Source: a virus. From it: 42,170 nt of DNA. Positions 17,723 to 25,814 of the stretch are shown here, piece after piece (position 1 is the first letter of the stretch; each line of letters opens with the position of its first letter). The notes under the pieces were generated by a model. That model saw only the letters and a list, made by a program, of their open reading frames with translations. It did no database searches and was not told the origin of the DNA. Both the position numbers and the translations under genes were made by a program. The DNA is taken from positions 1-42,170 of the IMG/VR virus record IMGVR_UViG_3300040806_001422; one strand, written 5' to 3'.

Positions 17723-18303
17723 TTAAAAACATCCATATCTGGCAGATACGGATAATCATCACTACTCCATATTTTGCCTTTTTCTAAATCGTTAATTTTA
17801 TCTAAACCAAGTTGTGCAGTTTCTGGAGTCATATAATAATGATATCCTACAAATTTAATATTTTGTTCCGCCCAAGGTTTGTCGTCTGTTCGTCCATCAT
17901 ATGCCATTTGTTTTAGAATATTATAATCTCTCTCACTAGGACAAAGTATTGCACCGCCTCTGCCTAAACTTAATGCTTTTTTATATTGAAAACTTAAACA
18001 CATAAACATATTATTAATGTATGAGTGTCTTTCAAACATTGTAGCCGCATCGATTATTCTTGTATTACCTAGAGGATAAGATCTAGTCCATTCAATGTCT
18101 TGAAATTCCCAATCAAGGCCGAGTTTTTCTAAGGTAAAGGGTATGCTAATATATGTCCTACTTGGAACAGTAATTTTAGTTTGTGGCTGTAAGTATCTTA
18201 GGCTCAACTCAATAGCATGAGTGCAACTATCTACAGCAACAGCATAAGGAGAACCATAGTACTCTGCTATTGCTTTTTCAAATTTATTGACGGTTTCAAA
18301 CAT
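17719..18303 (-). CDS. Half-length DegT/DnrJ/EryC1-type PLP aminotransferase
   Basis: I use the ATG at 18303, which is the predicted transcription start of a perfect late promoter; an in-frame ATG at 18309 lies inside the promoter box. Typical blocks are SCTHAIELSL (phosphate/cofactor loop, about 26-35), IIDAATMFE with the pyridine-binding Asp (D85), SFQYKKALSLGRGG with the PLP Lys (probably K109), and YHYYMTPETAQLGL. The protein ends at 194 residues whereas the family is usually 360-400, so the C-terminal small domain is absent. The end is a clean ATGA junction, not an obvious frameshift. It may still bind PLP as a minimal enzyme or need a partner. The family makes amino-sugars or amino-cyclitols. 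Confidence 0.75.
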   Translation of the reverse strand: MFETVNKFEKAIAEYYGSPYAVAVDSCTHAIELSLRYLQPQTKITVPSRTYISIPFTLEKLGLDWEFQDIEWTRSYPLGNTRIIDAATMFERHSYINNMFMCLSFQYKKALSLGRGGAILCPSERDYNILKQMAYDGRTDDKPWAEQNIKFVGYHYYMTPETAQLGLDKINDLEKGKIWSSDDYPYLPDMDVFK

Positions 18304-18308
18304 ACACA

Positions 18309-18316
18309 TATTTATA
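18309..18316 (-). promoter_or_regulatory. Perfect T4-type late promoter TATAAATA, leaderless
   Basis: The minus strand reads TATAAATA (forward TATTTATA). In T4 the box ends at -6, which places +1 at 18303, exactly the A of an ATG that fits the start of the DegT-like protein. There is no ribosome-binding site, so the transcript is predicted to be leaderless. Confidence 0.7.
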
Positions 18317-18338
18317 TACGCAGATAATAAGTATAAGT

Positions 18339-19286
18339 GTGAGTGAAATGAATTATAACAACATCGTTATGTGGTCAAAGCATTGGAGTCTAACCAACTT
18401 CTTGAAGACTATTGACAATAATACAAATTCTAATATTGTAATATTAGGTGCAGAAGAATTTAGTATGTTAGGTTGGGAAAATTATCCTAATCAAAAAAAA
18501 GTTAATAAGCATATTAAAGGAAAGAATGTTCATTTTGTTGCAGGACATTTTGGAGGCAACAATAACTTTTGGCCTAAGTATGGAAATTTGATTGTTTGGA
18601 AAAGTTTTTGGCCGGCAAACACAGTTTACGAATTTAACAAATTTAATCATTCAATTTCTAATAAAGATATATCAATTCCATTTATTAGTATGAACAACCA
18701 ACCTTGGCAACATCGTTGTCTAATGATGGATACACTTGCAAAACATAACTTAATTGATAAGGGTAGTATTAGTTGGAATAATCTTATTAATGATTATGAT
18801 TGGAAGTATTGGAAACAAGAACGATTAATTATTGATAAAGAGTATGCTAGTACAACTGCTCAATACAGTACGTTGCCAAATGATTATAATTTTAGTTTAG
18901 TAAGTCTAGTTAATGAATCAACAATGGAAACAATGTTTCCTACAGAAAAGACTTACGCTCCTATATATTATAAGAAACCATTTTTGGTTTTTAGTGTACA
19001 AAACTATCACAAGATGTTAAGTGAAGAATTTGGATTTGAAATGTATGATGAATTATTTGATTATAGTTTTGATTCAGAGTCAAATCAAGAAAAACGTGCA
19101 GATATGATTGCAATTCAAATTAGAAATTTAGTTAATCAAAACTATAACGATCTTTATAAAAAGGTTGCACAAAAAGTAGAAAGAAACTATAATAAACTAA
19201 TATCTATTAGTTTAGATAAAAGTCGTGTTCCAAAAATTGTATTGGAATGCGGTGCGTATAAAAAATTAATTGAGGTTATGAAATGA
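18339..19286 (+). CDS. Putative GT-B-like glycosyltransferase, 315 aa
   Basis: Starts with GTG at 18339 or ATG at 18348; the ribosome-binding site is unclear. The protein is soluble and has NESTMETMFPTEKTYAPIYY, then KKPFLVFSVQNYHKMLSEEF and MYDELFDYSFDSE. This is the same EKT-x-x-P-I-x-x-x-K-P-F block as in the gene at 14455, which I associate with uncharacterised glycosyltransferases. The N-terminal 150 residues contain alternating strands and helices (NSNIVILGAEEF, NVHFVAGHFGG). It opens the rightward operon, 30 bp from the divergent DegT-like gene, and is coupled to a nucleotide-sugar dehydrogenase by ATGA. Confidence 0.5.
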   Translation: MSEMNYNNIVMWSKHWSLTNFLKTIDNNTNSNIVILGAEEFSMLGWENYPNQKKVNKHIKGKNVHFVAGHFGGNNNFWPKYGNLIVWKSFWPANTVYEFNKFNHSISNKDISIPFISMNNQPWQHRCLMMDTLAKHNLIDKGSISWNNLINDYDWKYWKQERLIIDKEYASTTAQYSTLPNDYNFSLVSLVNESTMETMFPTEKTYAPIYYKKPFLVFSVQNYHKMLSEEFGFEMYDELFDYSFDSESNQEKRADMIAIQIRNLVNQNYNDLYKKVAQKVERNYNKLISISLDKSRVPKIVLECGAYKKLIEVMK

Positions 19287-20476
19287 GTATTATTGGATAT
19301 ATTGGTGTAGGTAAATTAGGTGTACCCTGTGCTGAGGAAATTGTTAAGAAAGGTCATAAAGTAAATGGATATGACATTTCGCCAATTGTTTCTGATTTAA
19401 TTAATCAGAAAGACACTATTGAAGAAACTGTTAAAGATGCTGATATTGTATTTGTTGCTGTTCCAACACCTCACGATCCTGCATATGATGGGAAACGTCC
19501 GACAAGTCATTTAGAACCTAAGGATTTTAATTACGATATTGTTAATACAGTATTAGAAGAGGCAAACAAATATATGAATAAAAAACAGTTGCTTGTTTTA
19601 ATATCAACTGTATTACCTGGAACAACACGTAGAGAATTTGTACAACGTGTAACTAATACTAGATTTGTTTATAATCCTTACTTAATTGCAATGGGTACTG
19701 TAGGTTGGGATATGATTAATCCCGAGATGATTATGATCGGTACTGACGACGGTAGTGAAACTGGCGATGCAAAACAGTTACGTGATTTTTATGATACCAT
19801 AATGGAAAATAATCCTCGTTATGTAATTGGAACATATGATGAGTGCGAATGTATCAAAGTATTTTATAACACATTTATTTCAACAAAACTAAGTCTTGTT
19901 AATATGATTCAAGATGTAGCCGAACGTCAAGGAAATATTAATGTTGACGTAGTTACTAAAGCACTTGCTGAATCAACAATGCGTATTATGAGTGATCGTT
20001 ATATGACAGCCGGCATGGGAGATGGCGGAAGTTGCCATCCAAGAGATAACATCGCTTTACGTTTTATGGCAAAAGAACTTAATCTTGATTATGATATATT
20101 TGATAGCATTATGACAGCAAGAGAAGTGCAAGCAAAGAACCTTGCTAAATTTGTTGTTAAAACAAAAGAGAAATATGGTGGAAGTATTTTGTTAAATGGA
20201 GTTTCTTACAAACCGGGTGTTTCTTATACTGACGGAAGTTATGCATTATTAGTAGATTACTACATTCGAGAACTGGGTGAATCGGCAATTTACATTGATC
20301 CGTTAGTATCTGAAATCCCAAGTAGTGCATACAATCCTACTGGAGTAATTTTATTGTGCCATCCAGAACCATATGTAGAGTATGGAACAGATTCTGTGTT
20401 TATCGACCCTTGGAGACAAATGAAACCTGACTCTAACTATATGGTTATTCATTACGGGAATACAAGAAAGAAATGA
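19283..20476 (+). CDS. UDP-glucose/UDP-ManNAc 6-dehydrogenase family protein
   Basis: A 397-residue member of the family that oxidises the C6 alcohol of nucleotide sugars to a uronic acid with NAD. GxGxxG is in GYIGVGKLGVP (about 5-14). DADIVFVAVPTP and LISTVLPGTTRREF are typical. The Lys/Asn block is IKVFYNTFISTKLSLVNMI (K192, N196), and the catalytic Cys is C251 in GDGGSCHPRDN (usually GGxCxPKD). The C-terminal domain is complete. It probably supplies an acidic sugar nucleotide to the glycosyltransferases around it. The exact substrate (glucose, ManNAc, other) is not readable. Coupled to both neighbours by ATGA overlaps. Confidence 0.88.
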   Translation: MSIIGYIGVGKLGVPCAEEIVKKGHKVNGYDISPIVSDLINQKDTIEETVKDADIVFVAVPTPHDPAYDGKRPTSHLEPKDFNYDIVNTVLEEANKYMNKKQLLVLISTVLPGTTRREFVQRVTNTRFVYNPYLIAMGTVGWDMINPEMIMIGTDDGSETGDAKQLRDFYDTIMENNPRYVIGTYDECECIKVFYNTFISTKLSLVNMIQDVAERQGNINVDVVTKALAESTMRIMSDRYMTAGMGDGGSCHPRDNIALRFMAKELNLDYDIFDSIMTAREVQAKNLAKFVVKTKEKYGGSILLNGVSYKPGVSYTDGSYALLVDYYIRELGESAIYIDPLVSEIPSSAYNPTGVILLCHPEPYVEYGTDSVFIDPWRQMKPDSNYMVIHYGNTRKK

Positions 20477-21294
20477 TTTATTCAAAGTCTAAACCTTTAT
20501 TATATTTTGAGGAAGTTGCAGGAAAGTCATTACATTGGTATTGCGGAGATGATTCTGAAAACTATGTAATACATAATAAACCAGATTGGAAATATTATTC
20601 TACTGCTGACAAGTTAGATTACACTTTTAATAGTTTAGGTTATAGAACTAAAGAGTTAGACAAATTAGATAATGACTATATTCTTGTTTTTGGATGTAGT
20701 TATACTGAAGGCGTTGGGTTATTTGAAAACGAACTATGGTGTAATATATTAGGTAAAGATTTAAACATTGACGTTGTTAACTTAGCCAAAGCAGGTACTG
20801 GACCTGACATTATTAATATTAACACACAATTATTTGTTAAAAATAAATTTGTTAAACCTCGTGCAGTTGTAATACAATGGCCACAAGCATCAAGAAAAAG
20901 TTTTGGTTATATAGAACGTGAAGGACTATTTAAAAAAGCAATTAGATTAGAAGATAGAAATATTCAATGGTCTAATGTTTTAGACGAACCGGCTGACACT
21001 TACGAAATGTTAGATTCTCAGTGGTATTTTAAACGTTGGGCGTTAGAAGACGGTCAAATGTTATTTGAAAATAGTTTACATATTAATAGTGTAAACAACT
21101 TATGGAACGCACTAGGCGTTCCAGTCTTTCATTGGACCTTCCAAGGAGACTTTGCTACTTCTTATGATAAGGATATGTTTGCTAAACTTAATTTAAAAAA
21201 TGAAGATAGAGCCAGAGACAATGCACATGACGGTCCGTTGATTCATCAGGAAGTAGTAGATAAAATTAGGGATAACGTAAGATGTATGATATAG
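20473..21294 (+). CDS. SGNH/GDSL-like hydrolase, 273 aa
   Basis: A 273-residue protein with an N-terminal about 65-residue extension (YSKSKPLLYFEEVAGKSLHWY) before the SGNH core. Block I is ILVFGCSYTEGVGL with nucleophile S76. AKAGTGPDIININ matches the Asn/Gly block, and DNAHDGPLIHQE gives the Asp and His. PRAVVIQWPQASRKSF lies between. It is a diverged relative of the gene at 17042. It could be an O-acyl esterase or acyltransferase acting on surface sugars. Start at 20473 is coupled to the dehydrogenase by ATGA. Confidence 0.68.
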   Translation: MIYSKSKPLLYFEEVAGKSLHWYCGDDSENYVIHNKPDWKYYSTADKLDYTFNSLGYRTKELDKLDNDYILVFGCSYTEGVGLFENELWCNILGKDLNIDVVNLAKAGTGPDIININTQLFVKNKFVKPRAVVIQWPQASRKSFGYIEREGLFKKAIRLEDRNIQWSNVLDEPADTYEMLDSQWYFKRWALEDGQMLFENSLHINSVNNLWNALGVPVFHWTFQGDFATSYDKDMFAKLNLKNEDRARDNAHDGPLIHQEVVDKIRDNVRCMI

Positions 21295-21968
21295 TTTTTA
21301 TTAGTTATGGTGAGCCTCATGCTGATCAGAACTTTGAATTTTTAAAAAGTAAATTTCCAATGGCAAAGCGTGTAAAAGATATAGAAGGAATACATCAAGC
21401 ACATATACTTGCGGCAAAGAAATGTTTTACTAAAATGTTTTGGGTAGTGGATGGCGATGCAGTATTGCAAAACGATTTTAATTTTGATTACGAGGTTTCC
21501 GAGTGGGATTTAGAAACAGTTCATGTATGGAGAAGTCTAAATCCTGTAAACAACTTGGAATATGGATACGGTGGGGTTAAACTTCTCCCTAGATCACTCA
21601 CACTGAACATGGACACCACCGTACCCGACATGACAACAAGTATTAGTAGTAAGTTTAAAGCAATGCCTGAAACAAGCAACATGACTGTTTTTGACACCGA
21701 CGAGTTTGCAACTTGGAAGAGTGCGTTTAGAGAATGTGCAAAATTAGCAAGTAGATCTATTAAAGGCCAAGTAGATGAAGAAACAGAAAAGCGTTTAGAA
21801 ACTTGGTGTACTGTAGGAAACGGACAATACGGCAAATATGCTATTCATGGTGCTCTAATAGGAAAACATTGGGGAGAACAATATAAAGATGACAAAGAAA
21901 TGTTATATAAAATTAATGATTTTAAATGGTTAAAAGAACAATTTAATGACTATAGCGATTCCATTTAA
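21282..21968 (+). CDS. Putative glycosyltransferase-like protein (VDGD family), paralog
   Basis: A 228-residue paralog of the gene at 11984. It starts directly with MYDIVFISYGEPHADQNF, shares FPMAKRVKDIEGIHQAH and has a DxD-like VVDGDAVLQNDF. FDTDEFATWKSAFRECAKLA corresponds to TPHQAWRAGFREGVKM in the paralog. It is about 70 residues shorter. I infer nucleotide-sugar use from the DxD and the operon; the family has no function I can name. Overlaps its neighbours by 13 and 23 bp. Confidence 0.55.
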   Translation: MYDIVFISYGEPHADQNFEFLKSKFPMAKRVKDIEGIHQAHILAAKKCFTKMFWVVDGDAVLQNDFNFDYEVSEWDLETVHVWRSLNPVNNLEYGYGGVKLLPRSLTLNMDTTVPDMTTSISSKFKAMPETSNMTVFDTDEFATWKSAFRECAKLASRSIKGQVDEETEKRLETWCTVGNGQYGKYAIHGALIGKHWGEQYKDDKEMLYKINDFKWLKEQFNDYSDSI

Positions 21969-22920
21969 AGATATTAACAAGTTCGGTCAACGCACAATGT
22001 TAGACACACAGTTGTTTAATGTTAGTTGGATACTTGGACGTTTTTGTAATTACAAATGTAGTTACTGCTGGCCATATGCTAATACAGATAAACCTGATCA
22101 TCAAGACTTAACCGTTTATAAAAATACTATTGATGAAATAAAACGTCAAGCACGAGAAAATGGATTCACTGATTTTCATTTTAGTTTTAGCGGAGGAGAA
22201 CCTACTGCCTATAAATACTTTGGGGAGATTATAGATCATTACTGTAGTGATACAGTACCTGAATATCAAAGTATACACATGACTACAAATTTGTCACCGG
22301 GCAGTAAGTGGTGGAATACTTTTATAAAGAATACTAAGAGTTTACAACGTCGAAGTGTTACAGCAAGTTTCCATGCAGAGTTTGCTAATGAACAAGAGTT
22401 TGGAGATAAATGTCTTCAATTAATGAAGGACGGAGTATATGTTACAATTAATCAAGTTATGGTTCCAGAGCAGTTTGACGAGTATCTTGAAAGATGTCAA
22501 AGATTTGCCGACAGAGGAATCAATGTTACGGTTAAGCCGCAATCAGATCCTACTGCGTCATTTGTGGTCAATAGTTACACGGAAGAACAGTTAAAAATTA
22601 TGCAACAAGGATTTCCACAACATATACAAGATGAGGAAGTCTATCAGATTAAATTAACAGATGGCATAAAGGAATATTATTTAGATCAAGCAGAACGCTT
22701 TAATGCTTTTGACTTTAACAAGTTTAAAGGTTGGACTTGCAATGCAGGGTATCAAAGTTGTATTATACGCGGTAATGAAGTTAAGAGAGCATACAGTTGT
22801 AAGGAAGAACCCTTAGGCACGCTACAAGACGGTTTTACGCTGTTTAAAGCACCATCTAAGTGCGTTACTGATACTTGTGTAAGTAGTGCAGATAGCAAAA
22901 TACCAAAGGTTCAACGATGA
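21946..22920 (+). CDS. Radical SAM enzyme with C-terminal auxiliary cysteines (short type)
   Basis: A 324-residue radical SAM protein. The cluster motif CxxxCxxC is C34, C38, C41 (FCNYKCSYCWP), and the GGEP motif is SFSGGEPTAY (about 81-90). Near the end are C265 (GWTCNAGYQ), C272, C285, C306 and C311, consistent with a SPASM/twitch-like extra cluster. Paralogs at 26454 and 33088 share the GW-x-C ending. Start ATG 21946 overlaps the upstream gene by 23 bp; a weaker in-frame ATG lies 51 bp on. It is the first of four radical SAM genes in 5.4 kb. Substrate unknown. Confidence 0.87.
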   Translation: MTIAIPFKDINKFGQRTMLDTQLFNVSWILGRFCNYKCSYCWPYANTDKPDHQDLTVYKNTIDEIKRQARENGFTDFHFSFSGGEPTAYKYFGEIIDHYCSDTVPEYQSIHMTTNLSPGSKWWNTFIKNTKSLQRRSVTASFHAEFANEQEFGDKCLQLMKDGVYVTINQVMVPEQFDEYLERCQRFADRGINVTVKPQSDPTASFVVNSYTEEQLKIMQQGFPQHIQDEEVYQIKLTDGIKEYYLDQAERFNAFDFNKFKGWTCNAGYQSCIIRGNEVKRAYSCKEEPLGTLQDGFTLFKAPSKCVTDTCVSSADSKIPKVQR

Positions 22921-23525
22921 AAATAGATATCGAAGACATAAAATTTTGGATGGATGCAATTCGTAACAGCGAAGATAGAGATAGAATGCTAGATAGTTTT
23001 TGGGGAGGACAACTATTTTCTAAAAGATGGTTAGTAGAGCATTTAGAAAAAATTTGTAGAATTCAAAATGCAAGTATAGTAATTCATGGCGGCTGGAATG
23101 GTGTATTAGCAAGTATGCTTTTTAATAGTAGTGTAGGTATTAAACGTATTATCAGTGTTGACATTGATCCTAAGTGTGAACAAATTGCATATACTATTAA
23201 TAAAAGACATGAAATTGATGGAAAATTTAAAGCAGTAACTTGTGATATGGCAGAATATGAATATGAGTTCCATCCTGATATTATTATTAATACTAGTTGT
23301 GAACATATTACACAAGAAACTTATGACAAGTGGTTAGAAAATATTCCTAACACTCCTACAATTATATTACAAAGTAATAATTATAATAAGTTAGAAGAAC
23401 ATATTAATTGTGTTAATAGTATTGAAGAGTTTAAAGATAAATCTAATTTACATGATGTAACAGGCTTAGAATATAAACCACCTCATGTTGAATACACACG
23501 ATTTATGTTAGTAGGAAGACCTTAA
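22917..23525 (+). CDS. Class I SAM-dependent methyltransferase
   Basis: A 202-residue Rossmann-fold protein. Motif I is SIVIHGGWNGVLASML, motif II is IISVDIDPKCEQIA (acidic residue for the SAM ribose), and FKAVTCDMAEYEYEF followed by PDIIINTSCEH matches motifs III and IV. Length fits a minimal methyltransferase without an extra domain. It is tied by ATGA and TAATG overlaps to radical SAM genes on both sides, so it probably methylates the same substrate or an intermediate. Target atom unknown. Confidence 0.7.
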   Translation: MKIDIEDIKFWMDAIRNSEDRDRMLDSFWGGQLFSKRWLVEHLEKICRIQNASIVIHGGWNGVLASMLFNSSVGIKRIISVDIDPKCEQIAYTINKRHEIDGKFKAVTCDMAEYEYEFHPDIIINTSCEHITQETYDKWLENIPNTPTIILQSNNYNKLEEHINCVNSIEEFKDKSNLHDVTGLEYKPPHVEYTRFMLVGRP

Positions 23526-24511
23526 TGTATAAACTAAACGAAATACGAGCAATCCATTTAGAAGTTACATCAAAGTGTCAAGCCTCTTGTCCTATGTGTG
23601 CTAGAAATTTACAAGGCGGCATACTAAATCCCTTCCTTAAATTAAACGAAGTTGATCTAGGAACTTTTGTTAACTGGATACCGAGAGATATTGTACGTCA
23701 ACTAGATCGTTTGTATATGTGTGGTAACTTTGGCGATCCTATTATTGCAAAAGATACACTTGAAATATTTAAGTATCTACGTGAAACAAACGAGTCAATT
23801 AATTTAAGTATGAATACAAACGGCAGTGCTAGAGATCCTAAATGGTTTAAAGACCTTGCTAAACTAAATGTACGTGTTCGATTTGGTATTGACGGATTAC
23901 AAGATACACATAGCAAATATCGCATTGGTACAGACTGGAATAAAATTATAGAAAACGCAAGGGCATTTATTAATGCTGGTGGATATGCTATTTGGGATAT
24001 GTTAATTTTTAGTCATAATGCTCATCAAGTTGATGCTTGTAGAGATCTAGCAGGTACAATAGGCTTTAAAGAATTTTATAGTAAAAATACAAGTAGGTTT
24101 AGAGATGACGAATTACCTGTACTTGATAAAAATGGAAAACAAGTAGATGTATTATATCCAACAGAAAAAAGTACAGAACAAAAAGATAAAATTAAACAAG
24201 TAAAAGCCTCAGAAGAAGTTTGTACTATCAAATGTAAAGTAAAAGAAGAACGTGCAATTTATATAGGTGCTAATGGAAACTTATTACCTTGTTGCTGGCT
24301 GGACCATGATTATATACAACCTACATCAACAAGTAGAATTGACTTTTTAAATCATTTTGCAAATTACCCTAATTTGCATAGGAATACTATGCAAGAAGTG
24401 TTTTCTTCAAACTTCTTTAATAAAATAGAACAAGGTTGGAAAACTAATCCATTAAAAGAATGTAAAAAACAGTGTGGAACATATGACAGATTCAAAGAAC
24501 AATTCAACTAA
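23525..24511 (+). CDS. Radical SAM enzyme, CARN type with C-terminal SPASM-like Cys
   Basis: A 328-residue protein. The cluster motif is C18, C22, C25 in TSKCQASCPMCARN, the form found in SPASM-type radical SAM proteins. The usual GGEP appears instead as CGNFGDP. FGIDGLQDTHSKYRIGT is the typical middle block. The C-terminus has CTIKCKV, then NGNLLPCCWLDH and CKKQCGTYD, fitting auxiliary clusters. The gene at 34040 (minus strand) is a close relative. Start overlaps the methyltransferase stop by one base; the next gene begins 29 bp before its end. Reaction unknown. Confidence 0.86.
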   Translation: MYKLNEIRAIHLEVTSKCQASCPMCARNLQGGILNPFLKLNEVDLGTFVNWIPRDIVRQLDRLYMCGNFGDPIIAKDTLEIFKYLRETNESINLSMNTNGSARDPKWFKDLAKLNVRVRFGIDGLQDTHSKYRIGTDWNKIIENARAFINAGGYAIWDMLIFSHNAHQVDACRDLAGTIGFKEFYSKNTSRFRDDELPVLDKNGKQVDVLYPTEKSTEQKDKIKQVKASEEVCTIKCKVKEERAIYIGANGNLLPCCWLDHDYIQPTSTSRIDFLNHFANYPNLHRNTMQEVFSSNFFNKIEQGWKTNPLKECKKQCGTYDRFKEQFN

Positions 24512-25814
24512 AACATTTTGTCCTTTACCGTGGATACACTTAGCAACTCGTCCCAACGGCGATGTGCGTGTATGCTGTACTGCTAATGCCAGTGGCGCAG
24601 GTGTAACTGACGACAAAGAAGTTGGACTTGTAAAACGTGATGGTGTTGCAATGAACGTTCGAGATCATACTATTGAAGAAGTATGGAACAGTGAACATAT
24701 GCGTAATACTAGATTACAAATGTTAAATGGTGAAGTGCCTGCAAGTTGTCGCAAATGCTTTGAAGAAGAATCAAAAGGAATTAAAAGTAAACGTAACTGG
24801 GAAACAGAAGTTTGGAAAGAACGTATTGATGTTGACAGCATAGTAGCACAAACTAATGATGACGGAAGTTTACCTGTAAACATTCCTTATTTTGATTTAC
24901 GTTTAGGTAATATGTGTAATCTTAAATGTGTGATGTGTAGCCCGCACGATAGTTCAAGTTGGATTAAAGACTGGAAGTTACAATATCCGCAATATAAAAA
25001 TCCTCAACTAAAAGAAGACCAAGGGTGGAATCCTAACTTTGATTATACTTGGTATAAGAAAGGTAGTTTTCTTGACAGTATGAAAAATCAAGCACAGCAT
25101 ATTAAAGAGTTATATTTTGCCGGCGGTGAACCTTTAATGATTCCAGAGCATTATGATATACTTGAATTTATGGTTGCTGAAGGCCATGCAAAAAATTGCA
25201 TACTCCGATACAATTCAAATGGTACAGAAATTAATGATACAATATTAAAATTATGGACTAACTTTAAACAGGTTAAATTTAATTTTAGCATTGATGCTAT
25301 TCACGAACGTAATGATTATATAAGATATCCTAGTAAGTTTAAACAAATTGAACAAAACTTAAAACTATTAGACGATACTCCGGATAATATTATAATTAAT
25401 ATTGCTTGTGCAGTACAAGCATTGAACGTACATCATATTGTAGATTTAGCAGAATGGAAACTACAACAAAATTTTAAAAAGATTAATAAAGCACCATTCG
25501 GCGCAGGAATAATAGGATTACATTTAGTTTACTTACCTAGTTATATGAACGTTAGAGTATTGCCCAAAGAGATTAAAGAGAAAGTATCTGCAAAGATAAC
25601 TAACTTTGCAACACATTTTTTACGTGACTTTGAGTTTAATACAAACCCTTATGGTAAAGAACGTTGGTTAGGACTTGTTAATTATATGAATGCAGAAGAT
25701 TGGAGCCACAAACTTCCTGCATTACAAGAGTATTTAAAAATTAGTGATAAAACTAGGGAACAAGACTTTGTTAGTGTGTTTCCTGAATTGGAGATAGTAT
25801 ATGGACCAAACTGA
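24483..25814 (+). CDS. Radical SAM enzyme with N-terminal SPASM/twitch-like domain
   Basis: The ATG at 24483 has GGAA five bases upstream; a GTG nine bases earlier is in frame. The protein has 443 residues. Auxiliary cysteines come first: C13 (FCPLPWIHL), C31/C32 (VRVCCTA), and C89 and C92 (SCRKCFEEE). The radical SAM motif is C145, C149, C152 (MCNLKCVMC), then FAGGEPLM and FSIDAIHERNDYIRY. It ends FVSVFPELEIVYG, the tail motif shared with the four other enzymes of this subfamily. The N-terminal segment strongly resembles the C-terminal SPASM domain of other radical SAM enzymes moved to the front. Substrate unknown; SPASM enzymes often modify peptides. Confidence 0.88.
   Translation: MTDSKNNSTKTFCPLPWIHLATRPNGDVRVCCTANASGAGVTDDKEVGLVKRDGVAMNVRDHTIEEVWNSEHMRNTRLQMLNGEVPASCRKCFEEESKGIKSKRNWETEVWKERIDVDSIVAQTNDDGSLPVNIPYFDLRLGNMCNLKCVMCSPHDSSSWIKDWKLQYPQYKNPQLKEDQGWNPNFDYTWYKKGSFLDSMKNQAQHIKELYFAGGEPLMIPEHYDILEFMVAEGHAKNCILRYNSNGTEINDTILKLWTNFKQVKFNFSIDAIHERNDYIRYPSKFKQIEQNLKLLDDTPDNIIINIACAVQALNVHHIVDLAEWKLQQNFKKINKAPFGAGIIGLHLVYLPSYMNVRVLPKEIKEKVSAKITNFATHFLRDFEFNTNPYGKERWLGLVNYMNAEDWSHKLPALQEYLKISDKTREQDFVSVFPELEIVYGPN

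Noticed and set aside
17719-18303. Frameshifted full-length aminotransferase
   Set aside because: The sequence after the stop encodes the SGNH hydrolase from an ATGA overlap, and no remnant of the small C-terminal domain was seen in other frames.
18303-18309. ATG at 18309 as the start of the DegT-like gene
   Set aside because: Its first base is the last base of a perfect late promoter box, so it would not be transcribed from that promoter. The ATG at 18303 falls at the predicted +1.
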